From NCBI GenBank assembly GCA_039720395.1, contig CM077833.1:7269036-7333035 (forward strand): a stretch of 64,000 bases of DNA, read 5' to 3'. Below, one piece after another: positions 13,434 through 24,428 of the stretch. Numbering within the stretch: position 1 is the stretch's first letter; every line of letters begins with the position of its first letter. The notes under the pieces were generated by a model. It was given only the letters and a program-made list of their open reading frames with translations. It did no database searches and was not told where the DNA came from. A program made the position numbers and the translations under genes. The DNA comes from Liquidambar formosana (taxonomy: Eukaryota > Streptophyta > Magnoliopsida > Saxifragales > Altingiaceae).

Positions 13434-15246
13434 AGATACATTCGGTAAAAGGTAATATATTCTATACGGGGTGAAGTGAATCCCTTGGCATCCCAACCCC
13501 TCAAGGCCTCTTCCAGTTCATCTCCCACTAGGTGATTGGCATGCCTCATGTTCTCTGGCGGCATGGAAGGAGTCACAGCTGCATTAATGTTTCCGTAGAC
13601 CTGTCGCAAGACTCGTTCCCCGAGATACTAGCACCTACCTGTGGGGCCTTCAAAAAGGACCCTTTTGCTTGTCAATTCTAAACAAGAGGAGTACTTCTCA
13701 GGTAGCCTAGGCTCCCATAGCCTCCAAGGATCCCATTCCACCTGTTGAGTTTAAAATGAGAAATAAGAAAGAAAGGATAAAAAGAGAAAAGGAAAGAAAG
13801 ATTTTACCATATCAACAGTCAAGCTGGCAAGATATGCCCTTGCATGGGCATAATCATGTTGGTTAGAGGCTTTTGTGGCCAAGCAAGATGGGGCATAATT
13901 CTGAAGGGTAGGCCATGACATAGCATCACTAGCAAGAATTGGGTGGCACATGTTCAGGTACTCGTAGTACCATATTTGTGGAAAATCAAAGAAATAAAGG
14001 AAATCGTGTATAAGTTAAGTTTTGGGAAATAGTAGAGAATTGAATGTTCTTTGTTACCTCCCAAACGAAAGGAAGTCCCCCAAAGTTCTTGGCAACTCCT
14101 TGGGACATATCAGTCATAGAGCAGTATATGGTTGCTAGAGCAGCTCCACCCTAATTGTATTTCCCAATCTTGTTTACGTCTTCCATGCTAGTTAGCAACT
14201 CCAGTAGGGCCATGTCATTAGTGCCCGCAAAGAAAGTACATGAAATCATGTAGAGCAAGAATGCTCTCATAATGTGTTGGGAATCCGTTCCGTCACACTC
14301 TTCCTCAATGGCAAAGGTGTTGTAAAGCCAAGTACGGCGTACACCTTTTGGGCTTAATTCCGCTTCAACCCCAAGTAGAGCCACTATGTAATTCTGATCT
14401 ATATTGGCATGTTCATAGTATTCCAAGCGCTTGCTTTTTAGGCTCAACCCAGTTATCATGGTCAAATCTTAGGGGTCATGGTCATTTCCCCAAAGCTGAA
14501 GTGAAAGGTGTTGGTGGTATCCCACCATAACTCTGATACGGCAAACAATGCTTGCCTATCCCATTGCTCGTTCCATAGAGCATCTAGGAAGGGCCCAAAA
14601 CCCGCCTTCTTTATTATCTTACGAGCACGTGGTTAGGCATGTTCCATATATTTCCACCATGCGATGAGTCCTTTCATTGATATCCTCGTATGGAGATTTT
14701 GGAAATCGGGCTATTTTAAAGGATTGCTTATTGAGTTAGCATTGAAAACATAGAGATATTGGGCATACATTGTGTTGGCCCCAAGGTTATATAACCAAGG
14801 GCATATCCGAGATTTTGATGATAACAAAGGATCGATGTAAGTACTAATGGTTTATTTGTCAAGATTATAATCAAAGCTAGGTACTCGAGCATATGGATCC
14901 AAAAGAAGCATAAAGATATATGCATATCATGGAACTCAAAGCACACATGCTTATGATATCAAGGATAATCAAGCACAAAAGCATACGAGCATAGAAAGCA
15001 TGCAAAAGACCTACAATCACTCAAGACCAAGCTAGCATCATCAATGAAGATACTTAAATAGCTATGAGTGAGGTTATTAGGTTTTTGATGTACTTGATTG
15101 CTCAAATGATCGCTCCATTGACCTAGATGGACTTTAGGATCCTTGGGTAAACTTAATTTATCACTTGAACAAGGCCTAAGTTGATACAAATGAACTTGAT
15201 CGATTTAAACTTGTGATATAATCATTATAAGTTCATTTCTGCCCAA

Positions 15247-15403
15247 ATCAGTCGACTCATTCTTGAATCAGTCGACTCATTTAAGCAGAAGAGGTCCCCT
15301 GCTCTTGTCTTTTGGTTCTGCTCAAATCAGTCCACTGAATTCCCAATTCAGTCGACTGATTTAGCAAATCAGTGGACTGAATTGAGTATTCAGTCGACTG
15401 ATT
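15247..15403 (+). promoter_or_regulatory. CAGTCGACTG-type palindrome array, LTR U3 (5' copy)
   Basis: Six units centre on GTCGAC or a near variant: 15247-15260, 15267-15280, about 15325-15341, 15346-15360, 15368-15382 and 15388-15403. Several are close to perfect 14-16 base palindromes (ATTCAGTCGACTGAT). They end 117 bp before the TATA box. The same array is in the 3' LTR at 23621-23777. Likely binding sites for a dimeric factor. Confidence 0.75.
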
Positions 15404-15519
15404 GTGCGATCTCAGAACTCCAACGGCTAGTTTTTGAAAGGTTGTTGAGGCATTAAATGCCACCAAACGGCTCTTTCCCGGCATTTATTGCACCAAACGG
15501 TCATATTATGCCTAATGCC

Positions 15520-15527
15520 TATATAAA
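15520..15527 (+). promoter_or_regulatory. TATA box of Sirevirus LTR
   Basis: TATATAAA lies about 530 bp before the LTR end, downstream of the palindrome array. It is the best core promoter candidate for the genomic transcript. Confidence 0.7.
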
Positions 15528-16056
15528 CAATGATTCAAATGCATTTATGAGGATCAATACAAGAGAATTCATTGTTTTCATTCTTCTAGCCCTAAATTCA
15601 TTAAGAGCATTCATTGAGCAATCAATTAGAAGAGAGCTGAGCTTTAATCTCTGTGTTATTCACTCTTAAAGAGAGTTTCTTTGTACACACATTTCATCTC
15701 TACAAACTTGTAATCAAGGGTTGGTGATAACCCCATTCTTTGCACTTGAGGAAGTGTGGCTGAACAAGTGTTGGTTGAAAGCACTTGATTTGTAAAGGTT
15801 TGCTGCTCCACCTTGAAGGAGAGTGAATAGTGGATTGGTGAATCCTCAAGCGAGCTCTTGAGGCGAGGACGTAGGCGGGAAGGCTGAACCTCGTTAAAAC
15901 TTGTGTTTGCATTCTCTTTCTCTTATTCTCTTTACTGTTTATCATTGAGAATATCTCTATTTGCCATAAACTGATTTTAGCTTGCTATCATATTTTTTAA
16001 TTGGCCAATAACCCTATTCACCCCCCCCTCTAGGGTTGTTTACTTGGGACAACAAT

Positions 16057-16069
16057 TGGTATCAGAGCC
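16057..16069 (+). promoter_or_regulatory. Primer binding site (initiator Met tRNA)
   Basis: TGGTATCAGAGCC lies two bases after the 5' LTR, matching the plant initiator-methionine tRNA 3' end complement. Confidence 0.95.
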
Positions 16070-16110
16070 CAACCTCTAGCATTTGACATATTTGTCTTGC
16101 GAGGAACGAT

Positions 16111-17841
16111 ATGGCCAACTATAGTGGTAACGGATTCACCGAAGGACAATCGTCCAATAGACCACCACTTTTTAATGGAGATGCGTCTCTATATAATTTC
16201 TGGAAAATCAGAATGCAAATTTTTATTCAATCCACTAGCTATGAGCTATGGAATATCACTTCTAAGGGTCCTTTGATCCCTACTAAGGTGGTAGATGGAG
16301 TTACACTTCCTAAAGTACCACAAGAATACACCTCAGCTGATCATAAGTCTCTTGAACTTAACTCTAAAGCCATTGGCTTACTATATTGTGCTTTAACCAA
16401 TGATGAATTTAGCAAAATCTCTAGGTGCACTAGTGCCAAAGAGATATGGGATACATTAGAAGTCACCTATGAAGGGACATCTCAAGTAAAAGAAGCAAAA
16501 ATCAATATGCTTGTTTGTGAATATGAAATGTTTAAAATGAAAAAGGATGAATCTATTAGAGACATGTTTGCTAGATTCAATGCTATCATTAATCCTTTAA
16601 GTTCTCTTGGAAAGATCTACACTAACTCCGAATTGGTGAGAAAAATTCTTAGGAGCTTGCCTAAGCAATGGGATGTCCTCACCACTACTCTACTTCAATC
16701 AAAGGAGCTATCATCAATGACCTTAAGTGATCTTGACGGCAACCTAGTCACACAAGAACTCGCATTCAAAGCTCGTGAAATTGATGAAGGGAAGACATCC
16801 AAAAGCATGGCTCTCAAAGCCTCACAAGACGAAGAAGAACCACCAAGTGAAGAGTGTGAGAATGAAGAAGATGAAGACATGGCTTTCATATCTCACAAGC
16901 TCAAAAAGTTCTTCTCTAGAAGAAATCAAGGAAGGAGATTCAACAAGGGTGACTCCTCCAAAAGAATTCCAAATAGAGGAGAAAACTCAAATAGAGAACC
17001 ACAAGTGTGTTTTGAATGCAAGAAGCCCGGACATATCAAGATAAATTGTCCTCAACTCAACAACAACTCCAACAAGACGAGTCACAATAACAACAACTTC
17101 AAGGACAATAGAAAATTCAAGAAGAAGGCTTTCACCGTCACATGGGATGATGAAGCAAATAGTGATGAAGAAGATGAGGAGATTTCTTGTGATCAAGAAG
17201 TGGCAAACTTTTGTCTCATGGCAAAAGAGGATGAGGTAATCGAACTCAATTCTATTGATTATCCTATAGAAGAACCTCCCACTTATGAAGAATTACAAGA
17301 TGCACTTGAAGACACTTTTCTTGAATTAAAAAGGTTTTCTCACAAAAACAATGATTTGAAAAAGAATATCTCATCTCTTCAAGAGGAACTAAATGCTTTG
17401 AAACATGAAAATTTAGAATTGAAAAGCAAGATAGACTCAACCCCTACCATTTCTCAATCTAGTCTTGAAAGTGAAAATACTTCATTGAAAGAAAAGATTG
17501 AAGACTTGACTAATACCTTGGCCAAGTTTACCAATGGAAGGGATAACTTGGATAAGATATTAACTAGTCAAAGATGGTGTTTTGATAAGGCCGGAATTGG
17601 TTATCAAGAAAATGTCAAACAAAAATCTTATATTAACTTCTTTCCTAAGCCTAAAGTCTCTAGTACACCTAAAATCTCATGCACTTATTGTAAGAAGGAG
17701 GGACATAACATCTACACTTGCAAAATGAGAAAAAGACCTAAAAGTTTCACCAAGAGGGTGTGGGTAGTTAAGGGAACCTCACCTCCTATGGCTAACCCCT
17801 ATGGACCCAAGAAAGTATGGGTACCAAAGAGAGTTACTTGA
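16111..17841 (+). CDS. gag: Sirevirus Gag (nucleocapsid polyprotein)
   Basis: The 576-residue ORF starts at ATG 16111, 41 bases after the primer site. The N-terminal third has the Copia Gag (UBN2-type) signature FNGDASLYNFWK near residue 22. A CX2CX4HX4C zinc knuckle (CFECKKPGHIKINC) is at about residue 300 and a second (CTYCKKEGHNIYTC) at about 524. Between them is an acidic stretch and a predicted coiled coil (about 385-480), as in the long Gag of Sireviruses. It should form the cytoplasmic virus-like particle and package RNA. It ends in TGA at 17839-17841; pol is in another frame. Confidence 0.93.
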   Translation: MANYSGNGFTEGQSSNRPPLFNGDASLYNFWKIRMQIFIQSTSYELWNITSKGPLIPTKVVDGVTLPKVPQEYTSADHKSLELNSKAIGLLYCALTNDEFSKISRCTSAKEIWDTLEVTYEGTSQVKEAKINMLVCEYEMFKMKKDESIRDMFARFNAIINPLSSLGKIYTNSELVRKILRSLPKQWDVLTTTLLQSKELSSMTLSDLDGNLVTQELAFKAREIDEGKTSKSMALKASQDEEEPPSEECENEEDEDMAFISHKLKKFFSRRNQGRRFNKGDSSKRIPNRGENSNREPQVCFECKKPGHIKINCPQLNNNSNKTSHNNNNFKDNRKFKKKAFTVTWDDEANSDEEDEEISCDQEVANFCLMAKEDEVIELNSIDYPIEEPPTYEELQDALEDTFLELKRFSHKNNDLKKNISSLQEELNALKHENLELKSKIDSTPTISQSSLESENTSLKEKIEDLTNTLAKFTNGRDNLDKILTSQRWCFDKAGIGYQENVKQKSYINFFPKPKVSSTPKISCTYCKKEGHNIYTCKMRKRPKSFTKRVWVVKGTSPPMANPYGPKKVWVPKRVT

Positions 17842-17857
17842 ACTTGTGTAGGTATGC

Positions 17858-20800
17858 TTGAAGTCATCAAGCAATGAAAAATGGTTTCTTGATAGTGGGT
17901 GCTCAAGGCATATGACGGGTGATAGATCAAAGTTCGTCTCTTTGAAGCCCAAGGACGGCGGCTACGTGACATTTGGAGACAATGCCAAGGGTAAGATAAT
18001 TGGCATTGGTAAGGTTGGTAAGAATTCCTCACTTTGTGTTGAAAATGTTTTATTAGTTGATGGTTTAAAGCATAATCTCCTTAGCATTAGTCAATTATGT
18101 GATAAAGGATATAGAGTTACCTTTAAATCCAATAAATGCATAATTGGAGATGAAGATAAGACCCTATTTGTTGCATATAGGATTGGTAACATCTATGCTA
18201 TAGAGTTTGAAGAAATCGCATTACAAAATGTACATTGCTTCTCCGCTTTAAACGAAAATCATTGGTTATGGCATAGAAGACTTGGACATGCTAGCATGGA
18301 TTTAATTTCAAAACTTTCTAGGCATGAACTTGTAAGAGGTTTACCAAAAGCAAAGTTTTCAAAAGATGGAGTTTGTAGTGCATGCCAACTTGGAAAACAA
18401 ACCAAGTCCTCTTTTAAATCAAAGCCTCATATTTCAACTACTAGACCTTTACAACTCATTCATATGGATCTATTTGGACCTATTGCAATTGCAAGTCTTG
18501 GAGGGAAGCATTATGCATTTGTAATTGTTGATGACTACTCTAGATATACATGGGTGTTCTTCCTTGCACATAAAGATGAGACTCATGCTACATTTGTGAC
18601 ATATTGTAGAAGAGTCCAAAATGAGAAAGGCTATACCATTACACATGTTAGGAGTGATAGAGGGAGCGAATTTGTCAATAAGGATATTGTACAATTTTGT
18701 AATGAGAATGGCTTTGGTCACAATTTCTCCGCTCCTAGAACTCCTCAACAAAATGGTGTGGTTGAAAGAAAGAATAGAACACTTGAGGAAATGTCTAGAA
18801 CCATACTAAATGAACACTCTTTACCTCAATATTTTTGGGCCGAGGCCGTTAATACCGCATGCTATGTAATGAATAGAGTTCTTTTAAGATCTAAACTCGG
18901 TAAAACTCCTTATGAACTGTGGAATGATAAGAAACCTAACATAGGTTACTTTAAAGTGTTTGGTTGTAAATGCTTTATATTGAATGATAGAGATAAACTT
19001 TCCAAATTTGATTCTAAATCCGATGAAGGTGTGTTTCTTGGCTATTCCATGAAGAGTAAAGCATATAGGGTGTTTAACAAGAGAACTTTAACTGTTCAAG
19101 AATCAATGCATGTTGTATTTGATGAAACTAACCCTCTTGCACCCAAGAAATATGTGGATGATGATGATAATGTAGGTACAAGCTTGCAAGAACAAGTTGA
19201 AACCTTGAGTCTAAATGATAAAGAAGATCCACTAGACAAAGGCAAAGAAAAGGAAGAAGATGAAGTTATTAAAGACAAGAATCCGGAAGAAGAAGTTGAA
19301 GCTGAAAATGCTCCACTCCATCCGGATGTCACCAAGACTTGGAAATTTGTGAGGAATCATCCTAAAGATCAAATCTTAGGTGAACCCTCACGTGGGGTAA
19401 GAACTCGTTCTTCCATGAGAAATTTATGTGATCATCTTGCTTTCCTATCTCAAATTGAACCTAAGAACATTAATGAAGCTGAAAATGATGAATCATGGGT
19501 CCTTGCTATGCAAGAAGAACTCAATCAATTTGAAAGAAACAAGGTTTGGACCTTGGTACCTAGACCACATGACCATGGAGTAATTGGAACTAAATGGGTA
19601 TTTAGAAACAAAAAGGATGAATCCGGAGTTGTTACTAGAAACAAGGCTCGACTTGTAGCCCAAGGTTATAATCAACAAGAAGGCATAGATTATGATGAAA
19701 CCTATGCTCCGGTAGCTAGACTAGAAGCCATAAGGATGTTACTTGCATATGCATGTCATAAAGATTTTAAATTATTTCAAATGGATGTCAAGAGTGCATT
19801 TTTAAATGGTTTCATAGAAGAGGAAGTTTATGTTGAACAACCTCCCGGTTTTGAAAGTCATGAATTTCCAAATCATGTTTTTAAACTAAGAAAAGCTTTA
19901 TATGGTTTGAAACAAGCTCCTAGAGCTTGGTATGAAAGACTTAGTGGATTTTTACTCAAAAATGGTTTTAAGAGAGGAAAACTTGACACCACACTTTTCA
20001 TTAAAACCATTGATAATGATATGCTTTTAGTGTAAATCTACGTTGATGATATCATTTTTGGATCCACTAATGAGAATCTTTGCAAAGAATTTTCTAAGAT
20101 TATGCAGGAAGAATTTGAGATGAGCATGATGGGAGAATTGACATTCTTTCTTGGACTTCAAATCAAACAAACAAAGGAAGGAACTTTCATCAATCAATCC
20201 AAATATGTCAAAGATCTACTCAAAAAGTACGGATTGGAAGATGGTAGAGAGTTTTCTACTCCTATGAGCACTTCCATCAAGATTGACAAGGATGAAAAGG
20301 GTAAAAATGTTGATCAAAAGAAATATAGAGGTATGATTGGAAGTTTACTTTATTTAACCGCAAGTAGACCCGATATCATGTTTAGTGTTTGCTTATGTGC
20401 TAGATTTCAATCATGTCCTAAAGAATCTCACTTGCTTGCCGTTAAGCGTATCTTTAAATACTTAAGTGGCTCAATTAACCTTGGATTATGGTTTTCTAAG
20501 TATACCTCTTTTGATATGCTTAGTTATTCCGATGCGGATTTTGCCGGTGGCAAAGATGACCGCAAAAGCACTAGTGGGACTTGCCATTTCCTAGGACATT
20601 CACTAGTTTCTTGGTTTAGTAAGAAACAAACATCGGTTGCACTCTCAACCACCGAGGCCGAATACATTGCAGCCGGTAGTTGTTGTGCACAAGTGTTGTA
20701 CATGAAACAACAACTTGAGGACTATGGACTTCACTTTGACCACATTCCCATTAAATGTGATAATACTAGTGCTATCAACTTGACCAAGAACCCCATACAA

Positions 20801-20995
20801 CACTCACGAACTAAGCACATTGAGATAAGACATCATTTCATTCGTGATCATGTCCAAAGAGGTGATATTGAGATTGATTTCATAGGTACCGACCATCAAT
20901 TGGCCGATATCTTTACCAAACCTCTTCAAGAAGACCGTTTTAACTTCATTAAAAGAGAACTTGGCATGTGTTTAATGCATGATGTAGTGAATTGA
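17858..20995 (+). pseudogene. pol: Sirevirus Pol: protease, integrase, RT, RNase H, one internal stop
   Basis: The pol frame opens after TAG 17849-17851 and runs to TGA 20993-20995 with one in-frame TAA at 20033-20035. Counting from 17858: protease DSG at residue 12; GAG-pre-integrase WHRRLGHAS at 138; integrase D204, D267, E303 (35 residues between the last two); RT begins near 580 and carries [12 protein letters not shown] and LKQAPRAW; the YVDD follows the stop by one codon. The later part (from 20036) has RNase H motifs SDADFAGG, TEAEYIAAG, DNTSAI and LADIFTKP. All catalytic residues are present. The protein would make cDNA and integrate it, but as written translation ends just before the RT active site. 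Confidence 0.9.
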
Positions 20996-21100
20996 TGCAT
21001 ATCTTTGTTTTTCTACTCTTGCCTTGATATTTTCTATGTGGTACATCTCATTTCACTCACACTCTCTAAAGATTTTGGGTTAAAACTGAATTTCCTGGTG

Positions 21101-21297
21101 ATTTAGTCTACTGAATCAAGCCCTGCCATTGCAATTCTCTACTGGCTGATTCAGTCGACTCAATTGACATTTCAGTCGACTGAAATGTCAAATCAGTCGA
21201 CTGAAATGGACTTTTAGTCCACTGATTCAGGCAGTAGCCTTTGGAGCCTTTTCCAGGACAATTCAGTCGACTGAAATGGTGATTCAGTCGACTGAAT
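21101..21297 (+). promoter_or_regulatory. Internal CAGTCGACTG-type palindrome array
   Basis: Seven units of the LTR motif lie between pol and the third ORF: about 21101-21116, 21149-21164, 21169-21186 (an 18-base perfect palindrome), 21191-21206, 21213-21228, 21261-21277 and 21282-21297. Ten bases after the last one is a TATA box. The array is similar in motif and number to that in the LTR, so it reads as a second promoter's upstream region. Confidence 0.75.
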
Positions 21298-21306
21298 ATG
21301 CGATTC

Positions 21307-21314
21307 TATAAATA
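21307..21314 (+). promoter_or_regulatory. Internal TATA box for third ORF
   Basis: TATAAATA lies 95 bp before the ATG at 21402, leaving room for a leader of about 60 bases that is CT-rich. Its position after the palindrome array suggests a dedicated subgenomic promoter. Confidence 0.65.
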
Positions 21315-21401
21315 TAACACGCGGCTTTTCATTTCAAATCACACCCATTCCCGCGACGTTTTCACTTCTCTCTCTCTCTAACCTCCAAAACTCTCTCAAC
21401 A

Positions 21402-22826
21402 ATGGCTCCCAAGACGAAGAATCCAGCCAAACGCCCTCACACCGGTGAAGGTTCATCACAAAACTTACGACCCAGGGTTCCAAATCCTCCTCCACCGCCG
21501 GTGCAACCACCCGTTGAACAACAACCCGACGAAGAGGAAGGCGGAGAGTTTGTCTCTCTCGATGCACAGCGCAAGTTTGATGAGGACTTCAGTCGTCGCA
21601 CCGTCGTCTTCGGTAAATATGCCCCTTTGGATTTCTTTGAAGAGCATTTCGTTCTCATTGCAAATTATTTCCGTCTTTTGGGTTGGGATTCATTCATTTT
21701 TCTGAAAAAACCCATGTATACTTATCTTGTGCGCATCTTTTACACCAATCTTGACTATATTAATAATCACATCCTTTGGTCTCAAGTTGGTGGTAGAATT
21801 ATATCTATGGATCAAAACCTTCTTGCCCAAATCTTTCATATCCCTCGTGGTCAACATCAAATCCTTGTGACCAACGAATGGACTCACTTTCAAGGGTATG
21901 ATCCTATCCAAGCCCTTAATCAGATCTGTGGGCGGAATGATATTGTAAACCGTTTTAAACCCAAAGCCAAAGAACTAACTCTCAATTCTCGTTTGATTCA
22001 TCACATGATTACGTATAACATCCTTCCACGGGGTGGCGGACGTGACCATGTCTCATATTTCGATATTTTTCTTATTTGGTGCATCATGAATACCATTCCC
22101 ATTGACTTGCCTTTTATCATTTCCAATCATATTGTCGATTGCCAAAAGAAGAAAGTGGCTAGTCTCCCCTACGGCTTTGCCTTGACTTGTGTTTTTGAAC
22201 ATTTCCATATACCTCTTGATGAGGAAGCCGTAGTCGCCATTTCTCACACCAACACCTACTCCGATATGACTCTCAAACAAATGCACTACAAGTTTACCTC
22301 TAGGGGTTGGGTACCGAAAGATGATCCGGATGAGGTGACCGATGAAGAACAGGAGGCTGATGACCCTGTTCCTCCTGGTGACGAAGGGCAGCAGCCACAT
22401 GAGGAGCCTGGTGAGCATGGCATGGACGTTGAGCCTCCACAGCCCCCTCCTGCGTTCGAGCCTCCACCCTTTGAGCCTCCACAGCAGCCACCTATCCCTC
22501 CTGCTGGTGTTCAGACCATTTTGACAGCTATACAGGGTTTGCAGGTCTCCATGGATGGTATTGGCACTCGTCTCTTGGCTCTTGAGAACCGTCAGACACA
22601 AATCGAGAATGATATGGACACCTTGAAGCGTTATGGTGATATCTTTACGACTCAGGTGGACCAGCGTCTTGCCAGGACAGAGACTGATATACGCACTGTG
22701 CGTAACTCATTGACAGCCATTGAGCGATATGCCCGTCGCAATGCACCACCGCCTCCACCACCACCTCCTGCCCCTGAAGATGCGGATGCACCCGGTCTTC
22801 CCGAGCATATTGACTTGGACCCCTAG
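21402..22826 (+). CDS. Sirevirus third ORF (envelope-position protein with putative plant transposon domain)
   Basis: The 474-residue ORF has a favourable start context (ACAATGGCT). Residues 1-50 are basic then proline-rich. Residues about 60-300 resemble the family called putative plant transposon protein (signature VRIFYTNL...SQVGGRIISMD...IFHIP). Residues 300-370 are acidic and proline-rich; 365-440 look like a coiled coil; the end is a proline run and acidic tail. I see no signal peptide or convincing transmembrane helix, so an envelope role is not supported. Sireviruses often carry an ORF at this place, and the function is unknown. The frame is fully open, unlike pol. Confidence 0.85.
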   Translation: MAPKTKNPAKRPHTGEGSSQNLRPRVPNPPPPPVQPPVEQQPDEEEGGEFVSLDAQRKFDEDFSRRTVVFGKYAPLDFFEEHFVLIANYFRLLGWDSFIFLKKPMYTYLVRIFYTNLDYINNHILWSQVGGRIISMDQNLLAQIFHIPRGQHQILVTNEWTHFQGYDPIQALNQICGRNDIVNRFKPKAKELTLNSRLIHHMITYNILPRGGGRDHVSYFDIFLIWCIMNTIPIDLPFIISNHIVDCQKKKVASLPYGFALTCVFEHFHIPLDEEAVVAISHTNTYSDMTLKQMHYKFTSRGWVPKDDPDEVTDEEQEADDPVPPGDEGQQPHEEPGEHGMDVEPPQPPPAFEPPPFEPPQQPPIPPAGVQTILTAIQGLQVSMDGIGTRLLALENRQTQIENDMDTLKRYGDIFTTQVDQRLARTETDIRTVRNSLTAIERYARRNAPPPPPPPPAPEDADAPGLPEHIDLDP

Positions 22827-22841
22827 CTTTTTGTCTGATGA

Positions 22842-23146
22842 CAAAAGGGGGAGATATTTTTTGATTGATGTATCTTGAACATCTAACTTATTTTGAACAC
22901 ACAATGACTTGACACATTCCTAGTTATCTATAACTGTTAACTTATGACTTTTGGTTATGTTTTGAACTATTTCCACAGTTGATTATAATCAGTTTATTTG
23001 CTTTACAATGCTTTGTGCTCATTGCTTATTACTTGCATTTCAACTATGCATATTGTGAGGGGGAGCTTGCTCCATATATATCATGTGCTTTATTTCCCTA
23101 CCTGCCATATACATCAATAGTTTGTCATCATCAAAAAGGGGGAGAT
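22842..23146 (+). promoter_or_regulatory. Repeated polypurine tracts before Sirevirus 3' LTR
   Basis: AAAAGGGGGAGAT-type tracts occur at 22842-22856 and at 23132-23146, the latter touching the LTR. Both follow a TTTGTC...ATGA/ATCA stretch, so the unit seems duplicated. A weaker GAGGGGGAGC lies near 23058. The last tract is the functional plus-strand primer by position. The stretch between them holds no gene. Confidence 0.75.
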
Positions 23147-24428
23147 TGTTGGCCCCAAGGTTATATAACCAAGGGCATATCCGAGATTTTGATGATAACA
23201 AAGGATCGATGTAAGTACTAATGGTTTATTTGTCAAGATTATAATCAAAGCTAGGTACTCGAGCATATGGATCCAAAAGAAGCATAAAGATATATGCATA
23301 TCATGGAACTCAAAGCACACATGCTTATGATATCAAGGATAATCAAGCACAAAAGCATACGAGCATAGAAAGCATGCAAAAGACCTACAATCACTCAAGA
23401 CCAAGCTAGCATCATCAATGAAGATACTTAAATAGCTATGAGTGAGGTTATTAGGTTTTTGATGTACTTGATTGCTCAAATGATCGCTCCATTGACCTAG
23501 ATGGACTTTAGGATCCTTGGGTAAACTTAATTTATCACTTGAACAAGGCCTAAGTTGATACAAATGAACTTGATCGATTTAAACTTGTGATATAATCATT
23601 ATAAGTTCATTTCTGCCCAAATCAGTCGACTCATTCTTGAATCAGTCGACTCATTTAAGCAGAAGAGGTCCCCTGCTCTTGTCTTTTGGTTCTGCTCAAA
23701 TCAGTCCACTGAATTCCCAATTCAGTCGACTGATTTAGCAAATCAGTGGACTGAATTGAGTATTCAGTCGACTGATTGTGCGATCTCAGAACTCCAACGG
23801 CTAGTTTTTGAAAGGTTGTTGAGGCATTAAATGCCACCAAACGGCTCTTTCCCGGCATTTATTGCACCAAACGGTCATATTATGCCTAATGCCTATATAA
23901 ACAATGATTCAAATGCATTTATGAGGATCAATACAAGAGAATTCATTGTTTTCATTCTTCTAGCCCTAAATTCATTAAGAGCATTCATTGAGCAATCAAT
24001 TAGAAGAGAGCTGAGCTTTAATCTCTGTGTTATTCACTCTTAAAGAGAGTTTCTTTGTACACACATTTCATCTCTACAAACTTGTAATCAAGGGTTGGTG
24101 ATAACCCCATTCTTTGCACTTGAGGAAGTGTGGCTGAACAAGTGTTGGTTGAAAGCACTTGATTTGTAAAGGTTTGCTGCTCCACCTTGAAGGAGAGTGA
24201 ATAGTGGATTGGTGAATCCTCAAGCGAGCTCTTGAGGCGAGGACGTAGGCGGGAAGGCTGAACCTCGTTAAAACTTGTGTTTGCATTCTCTTTCTCTTAT
24301 TCTCTTTACTGTTTATCATTGAGAATATCTCTATTTGCCATAAACTGATTTTAGCTTGCTATCATATTTTTTAATTGGCCAATAACCCTATTCACCCCCC
24401 CCTCTAGGGTTGTTTACTTGGGACAACA
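23147..24428 (+). repeat. Sirevirus 3' LTR (1282 bp)
   Basis: It has the same length and, by eye, the same sequence as the 5' LTR, including the palindromes at 23621-23777 and the TATA box near 23894. It is followed by the target copy CATTG. Confidence 0.95.

Larger units (their letters stand above)
14773..16054 (+). repeat. Sirevirus 5' LTR (1282 bp)
   Basis: It begins TGTTGGCCCCAAGG and ends GGGACAACA. It holds a six-unit palindrome array (15247-15403), a TATA box (15520) and a C-run near 16020. ORFs inside it occur identically in the 3' LTR and have no recognisable domain. Confidence 0.95.
14773..24428 (+). mobile_element. Complete Sirevirus-type Copia retrotransposon
   Basis: The element is 9656 bp, with LTRs of 1282 bp at each end and a perfect target duplication CATTG (14768-14772 and 24429-24433). 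Order is LTR, Met primer site, gag, pol (protease, integrase, RT, RNase H), palindrome array, third ORF, purine tract, LTR. The order protease-integrase-RT marks Copia; a third ORF after pol and repeated purine tracts point to the Sirevirus lineage. By eye the two LTRs have no differences, so insertion is recent. One stop codon in pol (20033) makes this copy defective as written. Confidence 0.95.

Noticed and set aside
15247..15403. CRISPR-like repeat-spacer array
   Set aside because: The units are short palindromes with irregular gaps of 4-45 bases in a plant LTR, with no unique spacers.
15457..15669. Small gene in the Sirevirus LTR (70 codons, repeated at 23831)
   Set aside because: It is identical only because the LTRs are identical; no domain, and it overlaps the promoter and transcript start.
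22053..22601. 182-codon antisense ORF over Sirevirus ORF3
   Set aside because: It is the opposite strand of a well-supported ORF, with no domain of its own.
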